From Actinomadura sp. DC4 (GTDB taxonomy: Bacteria > Actinomycetota > Actinomycetes > Streptosporangiales > Streptosporangiaceae), in NCBI RefSeq assembly GCF_030406325.1, contig NZ_JAUEQY010000024.1:62001-126000 (forward strand): a stretch of 64,000 nucleotides of DNA, written 5' to 3'. Position 1 is the first letter of the stretch, and every line of letters starts with the position of its first letter. The translations under genes were made by a program, and so were the position numbers. The notes beneath the pieces were generated by a model. That model was not told where the DNA came from. It searched no databases and was given only the letters and a program-made list of their open reading frames with translations. Positions 59,930-64,000 of this stretch are shown in pieces.

Positions 59930-61644
59930 TCGGAGTCGTCGCCGCGACGGCGAGCGGCCGTACCGCCGCCGAGGCGCTGCGGGCCGCCTGGCCGGACGAG
60001 GTGCGGCTGCTGACCGGGCAGAAGGCCGCCGACGCCCTGCGTGAGGCGTGGCGCACCTGCGACGCCGTGGTCAGCTTCCTCGCCGTCGGCGCGACCGTAC
60101 GCGTGCTCGCGCCGCTTCTGGGCCACAAGAGCACCGACCCGGCGGTCGTGTGCGTGGACGAGTCGATGGCCTTCGCGGTGGCCGTGCTCGGCGGCCACCA
60201 CGGCGCGAACCTCCTCGCCCGCCGCCTCACCGGCGTCCTCGGCTGCACGCCGGTGGTGACGACCGCGAGCGACCAGAGCAACGTCACGCCGCTCGACTCC
60301 TGGGGCGCCGAACTCGGCTTCACCGTCCACAACCCCGACCTCCTCGCCCACGTCGGCGCGGCGGTGCTCTCGGGCGAACCCGTGCGGCTCGACGGCGCGG
60401 AGGGCTGGCCGCTGCCGCCCCTGCCGCCGAACGTCTCGCCGCAGGCTCCCGCCGGCGGCCACCGCGTCCTCGTCACCGACCAGGCCGAGCACTCCTGCAT
60501 GTGCCACCAAGGATGGTTCGACGGCGCGCTCGTCTACCGGCCGAAGTCGCTCGTCGTGGGCGTCGGCTCGGCCCGCGGCGTCGCCGCCGGCGAGGTCGCC
60601 GCGCTGGTCGACGCGGCGCTGGCCTCCGGCGAGCTCGCCGCGGAGTCGGTGCGCTGCCTGGCCACCGCCGACCTGAAGGCCGACGAGGAGGGCATCCTCC
60701 AGGTGGCCCGCGAACGCGGCTGGCCGGTCGTCACCCACCCCGCCGCCGCCCTCGCCGCCGTCGACGTGCCCAACCCGTCGGAGGTCGTACGCGCCGAGGT
60801 CGGCACGCCCAGCGTCGCCGAGGCCGCCGCGCTGCTGTCGGCCGGCGGCGGCGCGCTGGTCGTCCCCAAGCACAAGTCGGCGAACGCCACCGCGGCCGTC
60901 GCCCGGCTCCGCCCGCGCGGGCGGCTGTCGATCGTCGGCCTCGGCCCGGGCGCGCGCGACCTGCTCACGCCCCGGGCCGTGACCGCGCTCCAGCGATCGT
61001 CGGTGGTCGTCGGCCTGGACCAGTACGTCTCCCAGGTACGCGACCTCCTCCGCCCCGGCACGCGCGTGCTCGCCTCCGGCCTGGGCCAGGAGGAGGAACG
61101 GGCGCGTACGGCGGTCGAGGAGGCCACCGCGGGCCATGCCGTCGCGCTGATCGGCTCCGGCGACGCGGGGGTGTACGCCATGGCGAGCCCGGCCCTGGAG
61201 TTCGCCGGCCCCGGCATCGACGTCGAGGGCGTGCCCGGCATCACCGCGGCGGTGGCCGCGTCCGGGCTCCTGGGCGCGCCGCTCGGCCACGACCACGCCT
61301 ACATCTCCCTGTCGGACCTGCACACGCCGTGGGAGGTCATCGAGCGCCGCGTGACCGCCGCGGCCGAGGGCGACTTCACGGTGTGCTTCTACAACCCGCG
61401 CAGCCGCGCCCGCGCCTGGCAGCTCGGCCGGGCGCTGGGCATCCTGGCCGGGCACCGCCCGCCGTCGACACCGGTCGGATTCGTCCGCAACGCCGCCCGT
61501 ACGGACGAGAGCGTGACGCTGACGACGCTCGCGGAGTTCGACCCCGCGGCGGTCGACATGTTCACCGTCGTGGTCGTGGGATCGAGCCGCAGCCGCACGG
61601 TGGCGGGGCGTTTCGTCACCCCCAGGGGGTACCGATGGGCCTGA
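59926..61644 (+). CDS. cobJ: CbiG-CobJ fusion: cobalt-precorrin-5A hydrolase and precorrin-3B C17-methyltransferase
   Basis: A 572-residue two-domain enzyme. The CbiG-like part (1 to about 325) has FLAVGATVRVLAPLLGHKSTDPAVVCVDE, LGGHHGANLLARRLTGVLG and VGSARGVAAGEVAALV, and opens the lactone ring. From about 333, LSIVGLGPGARDLLTPRAVTAL, IGSGDAGVYAMASPALEF and VEGVPGITAAVAASGLLGAPLGHD are CobJ/CbiH. An extra segment EHSCMCHQGWFDGALVYRPKS (188-208) lies in the CbiG linker. ATGA overlap with cobL. Ring contraction is therefore coded by one chain. Confidence 0.93.
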   Translation: MIGVVAATASGRTAAEALRAAWPDEVRLLTGQKAADALREAWRTCDAVVSFLAVGATVRVLAPLLGHKSTDPAVVCVDESMAFAVAVLGGHHGANLLARRLTGVLGCTPVVTTASDQSNVTPLDSWGAELGFTVHNPDLLAHVGAAVLSGEPVRLDGAEGWPLPPLPPNVSPQAPAGGHRVLVTDQAEHSCMCHQGWFDGALVYRPKSLVVGVGSARGVAAGEVAALVDAALASGELAAESVRCLATADLKADEEGILQVARERGWPVVTHPAAALAAVDVPNPSEVVRAEVGTPSVAEAAALLSAGGGALVVPKHKSANATAAVARLRPRGRLSIVGLGPGARDLLTPRAVTALQRSSVVVGLDQYVSQVRDLLRPGTRVLASGLGQEEERARTAVEEATAGHAVALIGSGDAGVYAMASPALEFAGPGIDVEGVPGITAAVAASGLLGAPLGHDHAYISLSDLHTPWEVIERRVTAAAEGDFTVCFYNPRSRARAWQLGRALGILAGHRPPSTPVGFVRNAARTDESVTLTTLAEFDPAAVDMFTVVVVGSSRSRTVAGRFVTPRGYRWA

Positions 61645-61826
61645 GTCCCGTACGGGTCACCTCCCGCTGCACGGGCTGCGGCGCGTGCCTGCTGACCTGC
61701 CCCGAGCGTGCCCTGCGTCCTTACACCGGCTGGACGGAGAGCCCGCTGTACGTCCTGGCGGACCGCTGCACCGGATGCGGTGACTGCGTCGAGGTCTGCC
61801 CCGCGGATGCGATCGAGGAGAAATGA
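61635..61826 (+). CDS. Small 2x[4Fe-4S] ferredoxin
   Basis: A 63-residue protein with two CxxCxxCxxxC motifs (CTGCGACLLTCP and CTGCGDCVEVCP), each binding a [4Fe-4S] cluster. It overlaps the cbiG-cobJ stop by 10 bases and the cobH start by 4. In this operon it could donate electrons for corrin ring reduction, cobalt reduction before adenosylation or a [4Fe-4S] step replacing CobG. That role is inferred from position only. Confidence 0.93.
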   Translation: MGLSPVRVTSRCTGCGACLLTCPERALRPYTGWTESPLYVLADRCTGCGDCVEVCPADAIEEK

Positions 61827-62410
61827 GAACCATCCACCCGATTGAGACGAGGTCGCTGGAGATCCTGCGCTCGCGCGTCGACCTCACCTCGATGCCTCCC
61901 CTCAGCCGGGCCGTCGCCGAGCGCGTGATCCACGCCAGCGCCGACCTGGAGTACGCCACCGACCTCGTCACCGACGAGGCTCACCTGCGGCAGGGCCTGC
62001 GGGCGCTGCGCGACGGTGCCCCGATCGTCACCGACGTCGCGATGGTCGCCGCCGGGATCACCACGAGGTCGGCGATCTGCTCGATCGGCGACCCGGCGGT
62101 CGCGGCGCTGGCGAAGGAGCAGGACCTGACGCGGTCCGCGGCGGCGGTGCGGCTGTCCTACGTCAAGTCGGGGCCGGGCGCGGTGTGGGTCGTCGGCTGT
62201 GCCCCGACCGCGCTGGAGGAGATCATCGAGTGCGGCGTGGGCCCGGCGCTGGTCATCGGCCTGCCGGTCGGTTTCGTGGGGGCCGCCGAGTCGAAGGCGG
62301 CACTGCGCGAGAGCGGCCTGCCCGCCGTCAGCAACGTGTCGGAGAAGGGCGGCTCGGCAGTGGCCGCGGCCGCCGTGAACGCCCTGCTCTACCACGGGGG
62401 AGAGGCATGA
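61823..62410 (+). CDS. cobH: Precorrin-8X methylmutase
   Basis: A 195-residue CobH/CbiC: LSRAVAERVIHASADLEYATDL contains the catalytic histidine (His37), then GAPIVTDVAMVAAGIT, ICSIGDPAVAALAKEQDLTRSAAAVRL, and the closing LVIGLPVGFVGAAESKAALRESGLPAVSNVSEKGGSAVAAAAVNAL. It moves a methyl group from C11 to C12 to make (cobalt-)hydrogenobyrinate. ATGA overlaps on both sides. Confidence 0.96.
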   Translation: MRTIHPIETRSLEILRSRVDLTSMPPLSRAVAERVIHASADLEYATDLVTDEAHLRQGLRALRDGAPIVTDVAMVAAGITTRSAICSIGDPAVAALAKEQDLTRSAAAVRLSYVKSGPGAVWVVGCAPTALEEIIECGVGPALVIGLPVGFVGAAESKAALRESGLPAVSNVSEKGGSAVAAAAVNALLYHGGEA

Positions 62411-63252
62411 CGCCGCTGCTGCTGGTCGGGCATGGGACGCGTGACGAGGCGGGCGTCGCGGAGTTCGCCCGTTTCGCCGAGCGTCTGCGCGCCCGGCTGC
62501 CCGTGGACGTGGCGGGCGGTTTCATCGAACTGTCCCCGCCCCCGCTGACCGACGCCGTCGCCGAGCTGTACGCCGCCGGCCACCGCCACGTCGCCGCCGT
62601 GCCCCTCGTGCTCGTCGCCGCCGGGCACGCCAAGGGCGACATGCCCGCCGCGCTCGCCCGCGAGCGGGAGCGCCACCCCGGGCTCACCTACGCGTACGGC
62701 CGGCCGCTCGGCCCGCACCCCACCCTGCTCGCGCTCCTGGAAGAGCGACTGGACGCCGTGCTGGACCGGGCCGACCGCGCCGACACCGCCGTGCTGCTGG
62801 TCGGCCGCGGCTCCACCGACCCGGACGCCAACGCCGAGGTCTGCAAGGCCGCGCGGCTGCTCTGGGAGGGGCGCGGCCTGGCCATGGTCGAGACCGCCTT
62901 CGTCTCCCTCGCGAGGCCGGGCGTGCCCGAGGGCCTCGAACGCTGCCGGCTCCTGGGCGCGGAGCGGATCGTCGTCCTGCCCTACTTCCTGTTCCCCGGC
63001 GTCCTGCCCGACCGCGTCGTCGCCGAGGCGCGGTCCTACGAGGGCGCCGAGGTGCGCTGCGCCGAGGTGATCGGCGACTGCGACGGCCTGGCCGACCTCG
63101 TGGTCGAGCGCTACGAGGAGGCCCTGCACGGCGACATCCGGATGAACTGCGACTCCTGCGTCTACCGCCTCCCGATGCCCGGCTTCGAGGACCGTGTCGG
63201 CGCGCCGCAGCACCCCCACCACCACCCTCACGACCATGACCATGCGCACTGA
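62407..63252 (+). CDS. cbiX: Sirohydrochlorin cobaltochelatase, CbiX long form
   Basis: A 281-residue class II chelatase: LLLVGHGTRDEAGVAEFARFAERL, AAVPLVLVAAGHAKGDMPAALARERE, LLVGRGSTDPDANAEVCKAARLLWEG and VLPYFLFPGVLPDRV. The C terminus has MxCxxC (MNCDSC) and a histidine-rich tail HPHHHPHDHDHAH. Bacillus megaterium CbiX has the same Fe-S and His-rich elements. It inserts cobalt, or iron for siroheme, into sirohydrochlorin. Its presence beside CobN is notable. Confidence 0.92.
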   Translation: MTPLLLVGHGTRDEAGVAEFARFAERLRARLPVDVAGGFIELSPPPLTDAVAELYAAGHRHVAAVPLVLVAAGHAKGDMPAALARERERHPGLTYAYGRPLGPHPTLLALLEERLDAVLDRADRADTAVLLVGRGSTDPDANAEVCKAARLLWEGRGLAMVETAFVSLARPGVPEGLERCRLLGAERIVVLPYFLFPGVLPDRVVAEARSYEGAEVRCAEVIGDCDGLADLVVERYEEALHGDIRMNCDSCVYRLPMPGFEDRVGAPQHPHHHPHDHDHAH

Positions 63253-64000
63253 CGTCGACCTGCGCCACCACGGCGACGCCGAGGTCGGCCCGGGCCTGGT
63301 CGACCTCGCGGTCAACGTACGGCCGGGCACGCCGCCCGCGTGGCTGGCCGCCCTGCTGCGCGACAGCGTGGCCGGCCTCGCCGCGTACCCGGACGCCTCC
63401 CGTGCCCGCGAGGCCGTGGCGCGCCGCCACGGACGGCCCGCCGACGAGGTCCTGCTCACCGCCGGCGCCGCGGAGGCGTTCGTGCTCCTCGCCCGTACGC
63501 TGGAGCCCCGCCGCGCCGTGGTGGTGCACCCACAGTTCACCGAGCCGGAGAGCGCGCTGCGGTCGGCGGGCCACGAGGTCGAGCGGGTCGTCCTCGGCGG
63601 TGACTTCCGCCTCCGCCCGGTACCCGAGGACGCCGACCTCGTCATGGTCGGCAACCCGACCAACCCCACCTCGGTCCTGCACCCGGCCGCGGCCGTCGCG
63701 GCGCTGGCCCGGGAGGGCCGCGTCCTCGTCGTGGACGAGGCGTTCATGGACTGCGTGCCGGGCGAGATCGAGAGCCTGGCGAGCCGCCGCCTGCCCGGCG
63801 TGATCGTCCTCCGCAGCCTCACCAAGACGTGGGGGCTGGCCGGGCTGCGCGCGGGGTACGTCCTGGGCGAGCCGTCGCTCCTGGCGCGTCTCGCGGAGGC
63901 GCAGCCGCTCTGGTCGGTCTCCGCACCCGCGCTCGTGGCCGCCGAGGCGTGCGTGAGCCCCCGCGCGCTCGCCGAGGCCGACGCGTGGGCCCGCGGCCTC
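63236..64000 (+). CDS. cobC: Threonine-phosphate decarboxylase-like aminotransferase (3' end outside window)
   Basis: The frame is open to the right edge (255 codons). It is a class I/II PLP enzyme like CobC/CobD and HisC: LVDLAVNVRPGTPPAWLAALL, VLLTAGAAEAFVLLA, VMVGNPTNPTSVLHP, VLVVDEAFMDCVPGE and the PLP lysine in SLTKTWGLAGLRAGY (about Lys197). CobC makes aminopropanol phosphate from threonine phosphate for the nucleotide loop. ATG at 63236 or 63242 lies inside the end of cbiX (17 or 11-base overlap). The C-terminal third is missing. Confidence 0.85.
   Translation, partial: MTMRTDVDLRHHGDAEVGPGLVDLAVNVRPGTPPAWLAALLRDSVAGLAAYPDASRAREAVARRHGRPADEVLLTAGAAEAFVLLARTLEPRRAVVVHPQFTEPESALRSAGHEVERVVLGGDFRLRPVPEDADLVMVGNPTNPTSVLHPAAAVAALAREGRVLVVDEAFMDCVPGEIESLASRRLPGVIVLRSLTKTWGLAGLRAGYVLGEPSLLARLAEAQPLWSVSAPALVAAEACVSPRALAEADAWARGL

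Noticed and set aside
63194-63252. Histidine-rich repeats at the end of cbiX as a possible tandem DNA repeat
   Set aside because: The CAC/CAT-rich stretch is explained by the coded metal-binding tail of CbiX.
1-64000. CRISPR arrays, tRNA/rRNA genes or complete insertion sequences
   Set aside because: No regularly spaced repeats, cloverleaf sequences, rRNA signatures or transposase-like proteins were seen on either strand by reading; a model-based scan was not possible.

Overview
This window is high-GC, GTG/TTG-start-rich DNA of an actinomycete. Order-level placement in or near Streptosporangiales (Thermomonosporaceae-like) is my inference. It rests on a mycothiol-dependent DinB-fold enzyme, an F420-type LLM oxidoreductase, several XRE/DUF5753 regulators with DUF397 partners, an HelR-type helicase, many leaderless or GTG starts and dense translational coupling. 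No rRNA, tRNA, CRISPR array or intact insertion sequence was seen.

Layout. 1-4.9 kb: end of a membrane protein, an NmrA-like reductase, an amine/sarcosine-type flavin oxidase, a SnoaL-like protein, an LCP cell-wall ligase and a decayed zinc-ribbon gene. 4.9-7.8 kb (minus): DUF1707-cobD-cobQ. 7.9-12.1 kb: SMP-30-like lactonase, Gfo/Idh/MocA oxidoreductase, half of an acyl-CoA-synthetase-like protein, VOC and AraC genes. 12.1-15.9 kb: cobalamin riboswitch plus cobN. 15.9-21.6 kb: two dehydrogenase/TetR modules with clear operators, a low-GC TTA-containing membrane protein, and DUF1349 and DUF2225-like genes. 21.6-25.9 kb: regulators (divergent XRE pair, mini-DUF397, HTH-UTRA regulator, HATPase). 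25.9-36.8 kb: Ser/Thr kinase, two MFS transporters, hotdog thioesterase, TetR, mycothiol-type enzyme, hydrolase, HelR, quinone oxidoreductase, NUDIX.

36.9-47.5 kb looks like a catabolic module for beta-mannosides. It has a LacI regulator, an ABC importer (binding protein and two permeases, no ATPase), an intracellular clan GH-A glycosidase, a ROK kinase, mannose-6-phosphate isomerase and an esterase. A perfect LacI-type palindrome lies at the importer promoter and a near copy lies in front of the regulator. The logical route is import, hydrolysis to mannose, phosphorylation, then isomerisation to fructose-6-phosphate.

47.5-50.8 kb: a second XRE/mini-DUF397 pair, small unknown genes and an LLM oxidoreductase behind a KstR-like palindrome. 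From 50.87 kb to the right edge a second cobalamin riboswitch heads a tightly overlapping corrin operon: chlI/chlD-like chelatase, cobO, cobB, two GNAT genes, cobI, cobM, cbiD, cobL (cbiE-cbiT), a cbiG-cobJ fusion, a ferredoxin, cobH, cbiX and a cobC-like aminotransferase cut by the window end. With cobN, cobQ and cobD this covers most of adenosylcobinamide synthesis. No cobK/cbiJ, cobF or cobG was seen.
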